Source: Chryseobacterium sp. VAUSW3 (lineage in GTDB: Bacteria; Bacteroidota; Bacteroidia; Flavobacteriales; Weeksellaceae). Taken from it: DNA of 64,000 nucleotides. Shown here one piece after another: positions 18,278 to 27,435 of this stretch. The stretch spans positions 372,001 through 436,000 of the forward strand of contig NZ_NIUY01000001.1 in NCBI RefSeq assembly GCF_002205795.1, in the 5' to 3' direction. Each line of letters starts with the position of its first letter. The first letter of the stretch is position 1. A program made the position numbers and the translations under genes. A model generated the notes under the pieces. The model had not been told where the DNA came from. It searched no databases and worked only from the letters and a program-made list of their open reading frames with translations.

Positions 18278-18285
18278 CAAAATTA
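18278..18285 (-). promoter_or_regulatory. TAnnTTTG -7 box, terminal GT4 gene
   Basis: The minus strand reads TAATTTTG about 78 bases upstream of the start at 18200, suggesting the gene has its own promoter beyond the repeat-filled gap. Confidence 0.4.
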
Positions 18286-18465
18286 CATAAATTATGCCAA
18301 GAACTGGATAAAATTGAGTCATTTTAACACTGGAAACTATAAAATAAATTCCATTTGTTCATCACCCTGATAACGGAAACCCAGGCGGAATATTTTGCAG
18401 AACCTCAAATTAACCCAGCATCAAGCATCGTGTCTTTAGCTTCTGGCTTCTTGCCTCTTACATCC

Positions 18466-18590
18466 AACCTCCATCTTCCATCTTCCAGCATCAATCTTCC
18501 ATCTTCCAGCATCCATCTTCCAGCACCCATCTTCCATCTTCCATCTTCCATCCAATACCCATCACTCATTACTCATCCAACACTCTTCGA
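18466..18590. repeat. CTTCCATCTTCCAGCATC low-complexity tract
   Basis: A run of CATCTTCCA and CAGCATC words with a loose 8-15-base period. It is similar in style to the tracts at 51895-51960 and 52690-53555. Confidence 0.6.
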
Positions 18591-18740
18591 AAGAGACCCC
18601 TCACTTCCTTGCTACTCCTACCCTCTAACCACAGCCCTTTGTCACTCTGTAAGAGACGCATGTACAGACACCCCTTCTTCATTATTGCACCGTCCCGGCG
18701 TCGCCCCTGTGAGATTCGAGACTCCCAGATGACTTAGGAG

Positions 18741-19080
18741 GTTAATGACTTAGGAGATTTTTGCGTTAAGAAAAAGTTGGAATGAAGCGTTAACAAACCT
18801 GTGGTTCGCCGATTCCAATAAGTCAATAGAGAGGATGAGGCAAAGATTTTTTGTCCGAAGCGTGGCAATAATTTCATTTGAGAAAACAAGAGTCTTTCCG
18901 CGCAAGTTTAAATCTTTTAGCGGAATGTAAACTTTTTTAGCAATCCGCCATGGGCGCATCGCCGATTCCATTAAAAATATAAACACAATGAGGCAAAAAG
19001 ATCCAGTCTTGAAAACGAAGTTTCGACGATTCAAATAAAATAAATAGAGAAGAGGAGTCATTTTTTCGTTCTTTTGCATC
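18741..19080. repeat. Composite dispersed repeat, inverted copy of 39590-40065
   Basis: The segment from CTTAGGAGATTTTTGCG to AAAAAATGACTCC read on the minus strand matches, by eye and with gaps, 39590-39735 followed by 39915-40065. Shared words include the CGCGCAAGTTTAAATC complement and GACTCCTCTTCTCTATTTAT. A 110-codon minus-strand frame here is made entirely of the repeat and is not called. The rest of the 18201-19145 gap shows no gene. Confidence 0.65.
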
Positions 19081-19145
19081 AAGGCAAAAGAACAGAAATA
19101 GATTTAGCAATCAACACCTTACGTAATAAACCTGACTGCAATCCG

Positions 19146-20231
19146 CTACTGCCGGGGACCTCTTTTCGAAGCACCTGCCTCATTTACAGCAACTCCAAAA
19201 ACCTCCACCAGCAGGGCCGCAAAAAACGGCATTGCCATCACCCTGGTCCTCATGATAATGCCGTAATTCGCATAGGCATAAACATACATCAGCCCTAGAG
19301 CCGTCATGAAGAGCAGAGGGAAAACAAAGAGAAGGCGACTGCGGAGTTCCGCGAAATATCGGAGGCCATACCACAGAGTGAATCCGGCAATAAGCAGCAA
19401 CAGGAGATTTTCGGTGCTGACCACATGATAAAAGAGACCGCTTCGTTCCAAAGGCTGGGGTCTGAAGTAAAAAGTAAACAGTTTCGCCGGCAGCGGATAG
19501 GCGTCCAGCGGTACATAGCCGTCGGTTGTTTTGAAATGCCGGATATGGGCTTCATATTTTTGAAGCACCCGCTGAAACCCACCGCTGAAATCCTGAAGAC
19601 TGTTGAGGAGCCAGGTAAATAAACCGGTCAGTACAGCGAGTCCCCCCAATACCATTGCTTTCCTTTTTAAAGACAGTGGATAGGTCAGAAGAAGCCCGAG
19701 GACATAAGTCAGGGCCAGAACGAACGCCACATGCGGACGGATGACGGCTACCGCCAGCACTGACATAAGGAGCAGTATACTGAAATACCTCTTCCCGCTG
19801 AGTTCAGCGCAGAAAACCGTAAGCGGAATCAGGATCAGGGCTTCCTTTCCGATGAGGGAAGTCCAGAAGTGGAGATTGGGAAGCAGCATCAGCACCATCG
19901 CCAGAACCTGTAATTTTACGTTACTTCCGGCGATCCGCATTAAAGTCCTGTAAAGAATCAGCACGCCGGCAAAACTGATGAGACTGAAGATGAGGAAGCC
20001 GCTCCAGAACGGCAGGTGAAAAAACTTCACGAGCGGAAAAGTAAGGAACTTTATCACATCCGTGCCGGGTTTCAGAAAATCAGTCCATGCAGAATTTGAA
20101 AGGTCCTGTTTGAGAAACCAGTAGCGCTGCGCATCCCCACCGTTGGTCAGGATATACCGAAAGCCTATCCAGGCGAACACCAGGTGATATACCAACAGCA
20201 GAAACGGAAAAATACGGTGGAGGATTTTCAT
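19146..20231 (-). CDS. Polytopic membrane protein, candidate polysaccharide polymerase (paralogue 1)
   Basis: The 361-residue protein has about ten hydrophobic segments. Motifs shared with the gene at 21580 are LPNLHFWTSLIGKEAL, a RPH loop, FYFRPQPLE and NYGIIMRTRVMAMP. The size and many membrane spans fit a Wzy/EpsG-like polymerase, but no catalytic residues are proven. The start at 20231 (MKILHRIFPF) is preferred because an upstream in-frame extension of 48 codons lies in repeat-derived sequence. The DUF559 cassette lies upstream. Confidence 0.65.
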   Translation of the reverse strand: MKILHRIFPFLLLVYHLVFAWIGFRYILTNGGDAQRYWFLKQDLSNSAWTDFLKPGTDVIKFLTFPLVKFFHLPFWSGFLIFSLISFAGVLILYRTLMRIAGSNVKLQVLAMVLMLLPNLHFWTSLIGKEALILIPLTVFCAELSGKRYFSILLLMSVLAVAVIRPHVAFVLALTYVLGLLLTYPLSLKRKAMVLGGLAVLTGLFTWLLNSLQDFSGGFQRVLQKYEAHIRHFKTTDGYVPLDAYPLPAKLFTFYFRPQPLERSGLFYHVVSTENLLLLLIAGFTLWYGLRYFAELRSRLLFVFPLLFMTALGLMYVYAYANYGIIMRTRVMAMPFFAALLVEVFGVAVNEAGASKRGPRQ

Positions 20232-20329
20232 GCTTCCGTAAAAATAGGAAGATTTTTGTTTGGAGGACGGCAATCCACAGGAAAAATTAACTGAAGTGGT
20301 TAGCAATCCATTCTCAAACAGAAAAACAG

Positions 20330-20355
20330 ACCACCCCGTCCGTGTGCAGGAAATA
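20330..20355. repeat. Duplicated partial left end of element copy C
   Basis: ACCACCCCGTCCGTGTGCAGG is present once before the full copy starts at 20356, as if the left end had been duplicated or another copy truncated. Confidence 0.5.
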
Positions 20356-20702
20356 ACCACCCCGTCCGTGTGCAAAGCACACGGACACCCCTCCAGGGGA
20401 GGGGAATATCCCAGTGTTTAATAAGGGATAGGATAAGATTGTACTGTGCAGCTATGCCGAAATCTATATGGTCAACACCGGAAGAAATAAAATTACAAAG
20501 CGGAAGAACACCCGGACACGGATCATTAGAAACACTTAAATAAGAAAAACCGCACATTCTCCTCCCCCTTAAGTATTCCTGAATCTCCCTTTTCCAGTAC
20601 CTCATTCACAAAAGAAAAACCGCGCATTCCCTGTCATTGCGACACATCGCAGGCGGGGAAGCAACCAGGGGTGTCAGCCGCGCCAGCGGATGACGGGGTG
20701 GT
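20356..20702. mobile_element. Palindrome-ended element, copy C (5' flank of DUF559 gene)
   Basis: It has ACCACCCCGTCCGTGTGC at the left and GATGACGGGGTGGT at the right, with CACCCCTCCAGGGGAGGGG inside the left arm. The right arm carries GCGACACATCGCAGGCGGGG instead of the simple CCCTCC stem of copies A and B. It is nearly the same as copy D in arms and core. Confidence 0.7.
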
Positions 20703-20776
20703 CATAGATGCAGTAAAAACAAGTCGGGTAATTTTACCACCACTCCACAATTTCCTATCTTTATTTTAAAAACACC

Positions 20777-21220
20777 GTGAAAATCCTCACCCATATCCGG
20801 GGTAATCCCATCCGAAAAAACAGAATTGAAAATCTGCCTTACAATAAGAAACTTAAAACCCTGCTTCCGGATAAAAGGAAAGCCGGACTCCTCTGTGAAG
20901 TACTGTTCTGGAAACAGGTTCACCGCAGAAGATTCCACCAAATTGATTTTGACCGGCAGAAAATCATTGGAAACTATATTGTAGATTTTTATGTTAAAAG
21001 CTTAGGCCTGGCTATTGAAATTGATGGCTGGAGTCATGATTTTAAACAGGAATATGATATAAGGCGACAGCGTGATCTTGAAAGTTACGGTGTAAAAGTA
21101 TTCCGGATTTCAAATCATAATATTAAGAAGAATATGGAGATTGTGCTGAGAGATTTGGAGAACTTCATCTTGGAGCATTATGGAGTAAGAGAACCTGATG
21201 AATTGGCAGGAGCAGAATGA
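20777..21220 (+). CDS. DUF559 / Vsr-like endonuclease-fold protein
   Basis: The 147-residue protein matches the DUF559 family (restriction-endonuclease-like, related to Vsr). It has LLCEVLFWKQVHRRRF, then IVDFYVKSLGLAIEIDGWSH (about 66-85) with the D...ExD arrangement of PD-(D/E)XK nucleases, then RRQRDLESYGVKVFRISN. DNA cleavage is plausible but not shown. It is on the opposite strand to the surrounding locus, lies between two direct copies of the palindrome-ended element, and its TGA is followed at once by the first base of copy D. Element and gene may be one unit (inference). Confidence 0.8.
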   Translation: MKILTHIRGNPIRKNRIENLPYNKKLKTLLPDKRKAGLLCEVLFWKQVHRRRFHQIDFDRQKIIGNYIVDFYVKSLGLAIEIDGWSHDFKQEYDIRRQRDLESYGVKVFRISNHNIKKNMEIVLRDLENFILEHYGVREPDELAGAE

Positions 21221-21568
21221 ACCACCCCGTCCGTGTGCAAGGCACACGGACACCCCTCCAGGGGAGGGGAATATCCCAGTGTTTAATAAAGGATAGGATA
21301 AGATTGTACTGTGCGCTATGCCGAAATCTATCTTGTCAACACCGGAAGAAATAAAATTAAAACGCGGAAGAACAATCGGACTCGGATCATTAGAAACCGC
21401 TTAAATAAGAAATACCGCACATTCTCCACCCCCTCAAGTATTCCTGAATCTCCCTTTTCCAGTACCTCATTCACAAAAGAAAAACCGCGTATTCCCTGTC
21501 ACTGCGACACGTCAAAGGCGGGGAAGCAACCAGGGGTGTCAGCCGCGCCAGCGGATGACGGGGGTGGT
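21221..21568. mobile_element. Palindrome-ended element, copy D (3' flank of DUF559 gene)
   Basis: It starts at the base after the DUF559 stop with ACCACCCCGTCCGTGTGC and ends GACGGGGGTGGT (one extra G). It lies in the same orientation as copy C and is nearly identical to it. It ends 12 bases before the stop of the membrane protein gene at 21580. Confidence 0.7.
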
Positions 21569-21579
21569 CTCCCCAGTGC

Positions 21580-22794
21580 TTATTCCTTTAGTAGTTGCTC
21601 CTTAGGCTTCGGCCTTTGCCTCAGCTTTTCCCGGTACGCCAGCATCTGTTCCTTCGCCACCTGCTGCTGGTACGAAAACACCCACATCAGGTAGATCAGC
21701 ATTCCGGGCAGGAACATATTCCGCATGCGGATCATAATGCCAACATTTCCCAGGGACTGGGAAAAGGCGAAAGAACCGAAGATCAAAAAGAACACCAGCC
21801 CTTTAATGACAAAGGGAGCCTTTCTGAAAGCGGTGATGGGCTTGGTGCGCATGGCTTTTATAAAGACAATGACGAAAATAAGATTCTCAATGGAGGCGAT
21901 TAACCCATTCAGGTTACGGACATCAAAGAAAAAAGGCCTGAACCAGAAGGTAAGCACTTTCAGCGGAAAAGGCATTCCACTGACATCAATGGCTGAACTC
22001 GAGGAGGCTCGGCTCAGTACGGCAGCCTTACTTTCCGCAAACTTATCAAATCCCTCCGCAGAAGCTTCTTCAATCTTGGCAAACTCCATCACGGAAGGCA
22101 GGATTGCCAAACCGATTCCTATAAGGACGCCGGAAAAGAGTACCCGTTGAAACACCGAGACTTTACCGCCAAAGATATAGGCCAGGCCAAAACCAGCCAT
22201 CAGAAAGAGTACGATATGCGGCCGGATGGCCATGGCCAGGAGAACGCTGAGTACCAGAAGCGGGATGCGGGTGATGGGTTTAAGGATGCCATAGGCAAAC
22301 ATGCCGATGCAGAGAAAAAGCGTCGTGTCCTTACCTACCCCAGCACTCCAGAAATGCAGGTTCGGCAGAAAGAAGATGAGCGGAAAGAGCACATATCCAT
22401 TAATCATTTTATTATAGGGAATGGTTTTCACCACGACCATATAAAAAAAGGTCAGCCCCATAAACCCAAACAGCGAATACAGCAGGGTATTGGAGAGATA
22501 AGACATGTTCAGCACATTGGAGAACATGAAATTAAAGGCATACATAAACATCGTCCCCTCCCCGTTGAACAGCCCTTCTTTAAAGGTATCCAGTGTGTAA
22601 GCCTTTGGGACGCGCCAATAACCAATCGCGTCGCCTTTGATAAAGAAACAGTAATATACTCCCAACAGCAGATGAAAGTAAAAGAGCTTCTTCAGCATAT
22701 CGTTATCCCTTACGGTCAGCTGGCTGCTGAACAGATTGATGAAGCCGAGACCCAATACAATAATTAGAGGAATGTAGATTAAATCCAATATCAT
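21580..22794 (-). CDS. Polytopic membrane protein, candidate polysaccharide polymerase (paralogue 2)
   Basis: The 404-residue protein has about ten hydrophobic helices and a basic, proline-rich C-terminal tail. Shared landmarks with the gene at 19146 are LPNLHFWSAGVGKDTTL, IRPHIVLFL, FWFRPFFFD and VGIMIRMRNMFLPG, so the two are paralogues. A Wzy-like role (joining repeat units in the periplasm) fits the context, since no other polymerase is recognised in the locus. Having two could mean one copy is redundant or has a different linkage specificity. Function is inference. Confidence 0.65.
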   Translation of the reverse strand: MILDLIYIPLIIVLGLGFINLFSSQLTVRDNDMLKKLFYFHLLLGVYYCFFIKGDAIGYWRVPKAYTLDTFKEGLFNGEGTMFMYAFNFMFSNVLNMSYLSNTLLYSLFGFMGLTFFYMVVVKTIPYNKMINGYVLFPLIFFLPNLHFWSAGVGKDTTLFLCIGMFAYGILKPITRIPLLVLSVLLAMAIRPHIVLFLMAGFGLAYIFGGKVSVFQRVLFSGVLIGIGLAILPSVMEFAKIEEASAEGFDKFAESKAAVLSRASSSSAIDVSGMPFPLKVLTFWFRPFFFDVRNLNGLIASIENLIFVIVFIKAMRTKPITAFRKAPFVIKGLVFFLIFGSFAFSQSLGNVGIMIRMRNMFLPGMLIYLMWVFSYQQQVAKEQMLAYREKLRQRPKPKEQLLKE

Positions 22795-22799
22795 AACTG

Positions 22800-22807
22800 C
22801 AAAAATA
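22800..22807 (-). promoter_or_regulatory. TAnnTTTG -7 box, polymerase-like gene
   Basis: The minus strand reads TATTTTTG only 6-13 bases upstream of the start at 22794. Such a short leader makes it uncertain, and the sequence also lies near the stop of the upstream gene. Confidence 0.2.
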
Positions 22808-22818
22808 GTTTTTTATGC

Positions 22819-23874
22819 CTAATGGTTAAGGATTTCTTTCCATTTCGTGGAAGTCTGCTGAATGCAATAGCGCTCCTCGACTTTCTTTCGGGCGTTGCGT
22901 CCCAGTTGTTGTCTTAATTCGGTATTGGATTTTAGGGTTTTAATGGCTTGAATCCACTCTTCATCCGCCGAAGCTAAGATCCCGGTTTCCCCCGGAACCG
23001 TGACTTCCCTGTTCATTCCTACATCCGATGCTACGCCCGGGATTCCACAGGCGGAATACTGAATGAGTTTATAGGCGCATTTGCCCTTTTCCCATTTGGA
23101 ATCCTGCAGTGGCATCAGGCCAATATCCATTTTCAGAATCTCAGCCACTTCTGTTTCTTCCGTCCACCGGATATATTTTACATTTTTTCCGAGATCCATA
23201 TCCTCTGTAATCCCCACAATATGGAAACGGATATTAGGTTCTTGATGCTGCAAAGCTTTGATCCAGTCTTTGCAGGGTAAAAGATGTTTTTCAAAGGTTG
23301 TTTTCGTCCCAATCCATCCCACAATGCATGGATCAGTATCTGTAGTTTGTTTAATCGGATACCTGTCCAGATCGATGACGGTTGGAATAATTTCTATGTT
23401 TTTTGCTCCCGACCGGGCTGCATAGTCTGCCAGATATTGATTTCCTGCCACCACCGTTCCGCTGAAACGCATTACATAGGCAATTTTATTTCCGAGAAAA
23501 TTTTTAATAATGGGATTTGCACTTTGGTCATAGTTATGAAAAATGGCATCATCATAATCTACAATGTATTGGATTCCCAACAGTTTTAACATCCATTCCG
23601 CCAATGCGGGCAGAAAAGGAAAAATCTCTTTTTCGATGACTACTCTGTCATAACGGAAAACTGAAAAAAGCACCCCTAACCTTTTAATATAGGACTTTAC
23701 AACAGCGCTGATATTTTTTGTTCCTGCATAAAAATCTTTCAGGTACGCATCGTCAAAGAAGGGTTTTACGGTCACCTGCATCCCCGCCTTTTCCAAATAA
23801 GGAAAATACTGATAGCTGCGCATTCTGCTGCTGCCCGCCATTCTCGTGTATTTGGTAAGGTAAAGGATTTTCAT
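22819..23874 (-). CDS. Glycosyltransferase, GT4-like
   Basis: The 351-residue protein starts MKILYLTKYTRMAGSSRMRSY and shows GT-B features. IVGWIGTKTTFEKHL opens the donor domain, and a LIQYSACGIPGVASDVG donor-site region and a C-terminal LGRNARKKVEERY helix follow. It probably transfers a sugar during assembly of the lipid-linked repeat unit. Donor and acceptor are unknown. It sits between two other glycosyl-assembly genes on the same strand with 20- to 25-base gaps, consistent with an operon. Confidence 0.8.
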   Translation of the reverse strand: MKILYLTKYTRMAGSSRMRSYQYFPYLEKAGMQVTVKPFFDDAYLKDFYAGTKNISAVVKSYIKRLGVLFSVFRYDRVVIEKEIFPFLPALAEWMLKLLGIQYIVDYDDAIFHNYDQSANPIIKNFLGNKIAYVMRFSGTVVAGNQYLADYAARSGAKNIEIIPTVIDLDRYPIKQTTDTDPCIVGWIGTKTTFEKHLLPCKDWIKALQHQEPNIRFHIVGITEDMDLGKNVKYIRWTEETEVAEILKMDIGLMPLQDSKWEKGKCAYKLIQYSACGIPGVASDVGMNREVTVPGETGILASADEEWIQAIKTLKSNTELRQQLGRNARKKVEERYCIQQTSTKWKEILNH

Positions 23875-23894
23875 TGATGGGAGATGGTTGGCGG

Positions 23895-25082
23895 TTAGTT
23901 TGTGATGGCTTTGATGTAGGATTCTGCTGCAGCTTCCAAAGAAAAATAATCCTGTGCTTTCTGAGCGATATTGTTTCTATTGGCAAATATAGCTTTTTCT
24001 GCAAAATTTTTGATCTGCTCTATCTGTGGTAGCAAACCGATGGAATGATCGTAAAGGTAACATTCTTCAAAATTCTCCAAAATCTTCTCTGTGTCGCCAA
24101 TGCCTTTGCTGGCAATCACGGGCAGTCCGCAGAGCAGATACTCACCTAATTTTATGGGTGCCACCCCCTGCATACTGAAGGTGGGTTTTCTGAGTCCGAA
24201 TGCTACATCACCGCCGTTGAGATAAAACGACACCTTTTCCGATGGCACCGATTTTAAGCTAACGTAAGCTTTTAGCTCCGTGGGAATATTTTGTTCTGCA
24301 AATGCTGTATTTCCGGTCAGGATGATGAACTTTGCCTCACGCTTTTCCGCGTATGCCTGAAATATTTGCAACATTTCAGTCAGGCAGTATTGCGGTCCCA
24401 AAGATCCGGCATACACAAACAGCAATTCATCTTTCAAGCCCAATTCCTGCCTTACTTCTTCTCTTAAATGTGGCCGATAAGCAAATATATTTTTGTCTCT
24501 TCCATTAAAAACCACAGAAAACTTGGATCGGTAGGATTCGCCAATATTGGCGAGATGGATGTCTATTGATTTCTGAGATCTGGTGATGACGGCATCCGCA
24601 GACTTCAGCATTTTCGTCTCTGCCGACTTCATCAGTTTATATTGAAAAGATTCTTTTTTTAGTCCTGCAAAATCAATCCGTTCTTCGATGGGTAAACCGT
24701 CTGCATCGAAAATGAGTTTAAAGGTTTTATTTTTGATCTGATTCACAATCATCGCGGGGAAAGTACTCCTCGGCATTACCATGTGAATGTTATTTTGCCT
24801 AATGTATTTTTTGATTTTGGCTGAAGAGGTAAGCACCGTCAAAAGACTTCCTATGGAAACATTAGGTTTCCTAAGAACAGGCCAGGCCGTATAGGTAATC
24901 CCCATTTGATTTGCCGCTGCTTGGGTATGCGCGATTTTTTGAGCATCCGCCCAGGTGAACTGTATCACGTGGAATTGATAATCTCCCCGCTTAGCAATTT
25001 CATGAAAAATAGGCATAAACAGTCCTTCCATATACGAAGTCTGCGGGCCGTCCCAGGTGATGAACAAAATTTTCTTTGCCAT
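23895..25082 (-). CDS. Glycosyltransferase, GT4-like
   Basis: The 395-residue protein starts MAKKILFITWDGPQTSYME, with a GT-B fold pattern. Landmarks are VFVAYAGSL-like LLFVYAGSLGPQY at the start of the donor half and PIKLGEYLLCGLPVIASKG at the donor site. The ATG at 25082 is preferred over a TTG six codons earlier. It lies 20 bases upstream of the next glycosyltransferase. The sugar specificity is unknown. Confidence 0.8.
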   Translation of the reverse strand: MAKKILFITWDGPQTSYMEGLFMPIFHEIAKRGDYQFHVIQFTWADAQKIAHTQAAANQMGITYTAWPVLRKPNVSIGSLLTVLTSSAKIKKYIRQNNIHMVMPRSTFPAMIVNQIKNKTFKLIFDADGLPIEERIDFAGLKKESFQYKLMKSAETKMLKSADAVITRSQKSIDIHLANIGESYRSKFSVVFNGRDKNIFAYRPHLREEVRQELGLKDELLFVYAGSLGPQYCLTEMLQIFQAYAEKREAKFIILTGNTAFAEQNIPTELKAYVSLKSVPSEKVSFYLNGGDVAFGLRKPTFSMQGVAPIKLGEYLLCGLPVIASKGIGDTEKILENFEECYLYDHSIGLLPQIEQIKNFAEKAIFANRNNIAQKAQDYFSLEAAAESYIKAITN

Positions 25083-25141
25083 ACTTAAGAATCTTATCAA
25101 TAATTAAATTTTGTATTACTTTAAATGCTTAAAAAACTTTC

Positions 25142-26197
25142 TTAACTGGTTTTTTTGCCTAGCTTAATAAATTTGTTTTCTATATAAGTATAAGTAAAAT
25201 TAGATAGTAAAATAGTAATCACTGAACCTAAAGCAATAAATAACAACGAAAACAAAAAAACATCAATAATTTTAATTTTCAGCAGCACCCATCCGACTAA
25301 ATAGTATACAATCATATGAATACAGTAAATAGAATATGAAATCTTTCCTAAGTTCAAAAGGTGTTTATTATTGAAAAATAATTCTGCAAATCTAGGTCTA
25401 ATCTTCTGCAGTGCTAAAATAGAAGCAAACAGTAAAATCATTACAGCAACACCAATATTGTAAAAACTAAACAAGAGCGCGGAAATTATTAAAAAATAAA
25501 AGAGATAATACTTTCCTTCGTTGAGATAAATTTTAAACAATGGATAGGAGAAAAATCCAATTAAAAAATAGTGTATCATATTTGGCAAAAATGATTTTTG
25601 AGACATATAAAAGAAAGACCAGATCATTGCAGGTATCATTAATAAAGAAAGAGCTACATAGATTACCTTTCTAGAAGTGATTGCCTTATATATAACTGGG
25701 ATAAAAATATAAAACTGCCATTCTAATGTTAATGACCATGATTGACCCATCAATGTATATGTAAAGGGAAATCTTTCATTTGGGAAAAGACCGTGAACCA
25801 AACCTAAATGACTTACAATATTTAAGAAAAAATTATTCTCAGCTTCACTAATTAGTCTTAGTCGCATCTGAATTTTTGGATTATTGAAAGGTAGATTATT
25901 TAAAACATCAAAACTAAGACCCAACATTAGGACACTAATAATTAGCGCCACGATATATATAGGAAACAAACGATATGCGCGCCTTTTAATATAAAACAAG
26001 TAAGATTCTTTTTTTTCAAGTAAAATGTAAGTAACGAATCCGCTTAAAAAAACAAAGGCGGCAACAGGAAGAAAACCGTTATTAAGGAATTTGAAAACAA
26101 TATTTTTAGGGAGTATTGGCAAAAAAGCGAATCCATGGAATAATACTACCCATAATGCCATAAAACCTCTGAAAACTTCTAAATAATTGTATTTCAT
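25142..26197 (-). CDS. Acyltransferase family 3 (O-acetyltransferase-like) membrane protein
   Basis: The 351-residue protein has the family opening FRGFMALWVVLFHGF (about 9-23; R-G-x2-A...H) and about ten membrane helices. Acyltransferase-3 proteins move acetyl or other acyl groups onto surface glycans across the cytoplasmic membrane. Here it would decorate the locus's polysaccharide (inference). The gene is clearly more AT-rich than those at 16974-24000 and 34107-39167, which suggests separate acquisition. Confidence 0.85.
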   Translation of the reverse strand: MKYNYLEVFRGFMALWVVLFHGFAFLPILPKNIVFKFLNNGFLPVAAFVFLSGFVTYILLEKKESYLFYIKRRAYRLFPIYIVALIISVLMLGLSFDVLNNLPFNNPKIQMRLRLISEAENNFFLNIVSHLGLVHGLFPNERFPFTYTLMGQSWSLTLEWQFYIFIPVIYKAITSRKVIYVALSLLMIPAMIWSFFYMSQKSFLPNMIHYFLIGFFSYPLFKIYLNEGKYYLFYFLIISALLFSFYNIGVAVMILLFASILALQKIRPRFAELFFNNKHLLNLGKISYSIYCIHMIVYYLVGWVLLKIKIIDVFLFSLLFIALGSVITILLSNFTYTYIENKFIKLGKKTS

Positions 26198-26316
26198 ATT
26201 AAATATACTAAATTTTAACGATCACGTATATGCCTTTTTAGATTGTTTATCTTAAAACCCTGGTAAATGTTGAGTAGTAGTAGTTAAGTATTTGAAAAGC
26301 ATATCAAGTTCTTTTT

Positions 26317-27435
26317 TTATATAATCCCTTTTTTTAAAAGCAATTCATTATACAGGGCTTGCACCTCTTTCACATATCTTTCTTCCGTGTAATTTTGCAT
26401 GGCTCTTTGGTAGCCGGCTTCGCCCATGGTGTTGACTGCTTCCGGATGATGGTAGAAATAATGTATTTTTTCTGCCAGTTTTGACGGTGTATTTGAAGGT
26501 ACCAAAAAACCGGTTTCTTCATTGACTACTACATTTTGCAACCCTCCAACTTGGGTTGCCAATACCGGAAGGTGATGCAACATCGCTTCAGCTGCGACCA
26601 ACCCAAAGCCTTCCCGTTGGGAAGCAATACAAAAGACGTTCATTAATTCATAGAAAGGTGCGGTATCATATTGATAACCTGTAAAAATCACTTGCGCTTC
26701 AATGCCCAATTCGCGGGCTTTCTCTTTCAATAATTGTTCATCTCTGCCCCCTCCAACAATCAACAGTTTTAAATGAGGCAAATCCAACTGTTTTACCGCT
26801 TCTAAAATATCGGTAATCTTCTTGTGATCGTTGAACAGCCGCCCCACGGTTCCCACTACAAAATCACTTTCCCGGATTGCATATTCCGCTTTTAAATCTT
26901 GAATTTCCTGGTCTGAAACTGCTCTGGGTATTTCGACTCCGTTATTGATGGTAATAACTTTTTTGGGGGACACTTTAGCTTTATCCCGAAGATATTCTGC
27001 GACATTGGGTGCTATGGCAATAAAACGATCGGCAGCCCAGGAAAAAATGCGCAACAGAAAATCCGCTTTTGAACTTCTGTTTTGAGGATCTGAGGTTTCT
27101 TCCAAAATCACCACAGGAACTTTTTTAATAAAACCGTTGATGGCGGCCATGGTAACACCCTCGAACACCGCACCATGGATGATATGCGGTTGGAACTCAT
27201 CGATGATTTTCTGAATTTTTCGATGTTTGTCCCAATGGAAGGGTCCATTAAAATCTCCAACCTCGATAATTTCGACACCGTTATCTTCAATCTGCTCTGC
27301 AATAGCACCATTTTTAAACGTGCCCACGAGTTTCATCTGAATGTTGCTTCCTTTGAAAGCTTTTGCCAAAGAAAGACGTCGGCGTTCTACGCCGCCTCCT
27401 GTAACAGTGGACATAATGTGTAATACTCTAATCAT
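26317..27435 (-). CDS. Glycosyltransferase family 4
   Basis: The 372-residue protein opens MIRVLHIMSTVTGGGVERR, the usual glycine-rich GT4 acceptor loop. It has FVVGTVGRLFNDHKKITD and the EX7E-type donor motif ASQREGFGLVAAEAM. It likely adds one sugar to the repeat unit. Its start overlaps the stop of the upstream glycosyltransferase by eight bases, so translation is probably coupled. Confidence 0.88.
   Translation of the reverse strand: MIRVLHIMSTVTGGGVERRRLSLAKAFKGSNIQMKLVGTFKNGAIAEQIEDNGVEIIEVGDFNGPFHWDKHRKIQKIIDEFQPHIIHGAVFEGVTMAAINGFIKKVPVVILEETSDPQNRSSKADFLLRIFSWAADRFIAIAPNVAEYLRDKAKVSPKKVITINNGVEIPRAVSDQEIQDLKAEYAIRESDFVVGTVGRLFNDHKKITDILEAVKQLDLPHLKLLIVGGGRDEQLLKEKARELGIEAQVIFTGYQYDTAPFYELMNVFCIASQREGFGLVAAEAMLHHLPVLATQVGGLQNVVVNEETGFLVPSNTPSKLAEKIHYFYHHPEAVNTMGEAGYQRAMQNYTEERYVKEVQALYNELLLKKGII

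Noticed and set aside
18750-19082. 110-codon minus-strand protein gene
   Set aside because: It lies wholly in the dispersed repeat that is also present at 39590-40065, and the product has no recognisable family.
20232-20375. 48-codon N-terminal extension of the polymerase-like gene
   Set aside because: It is encoded in part by the left end of the palindrome element; the start at 20231 gives a normal membrane-protein N-terminus.
22147-22767. 206-codon plus-strand gene
   Set aside because: It is antisense to the polymerase-like gene and is full of charged, low-complexity residues.
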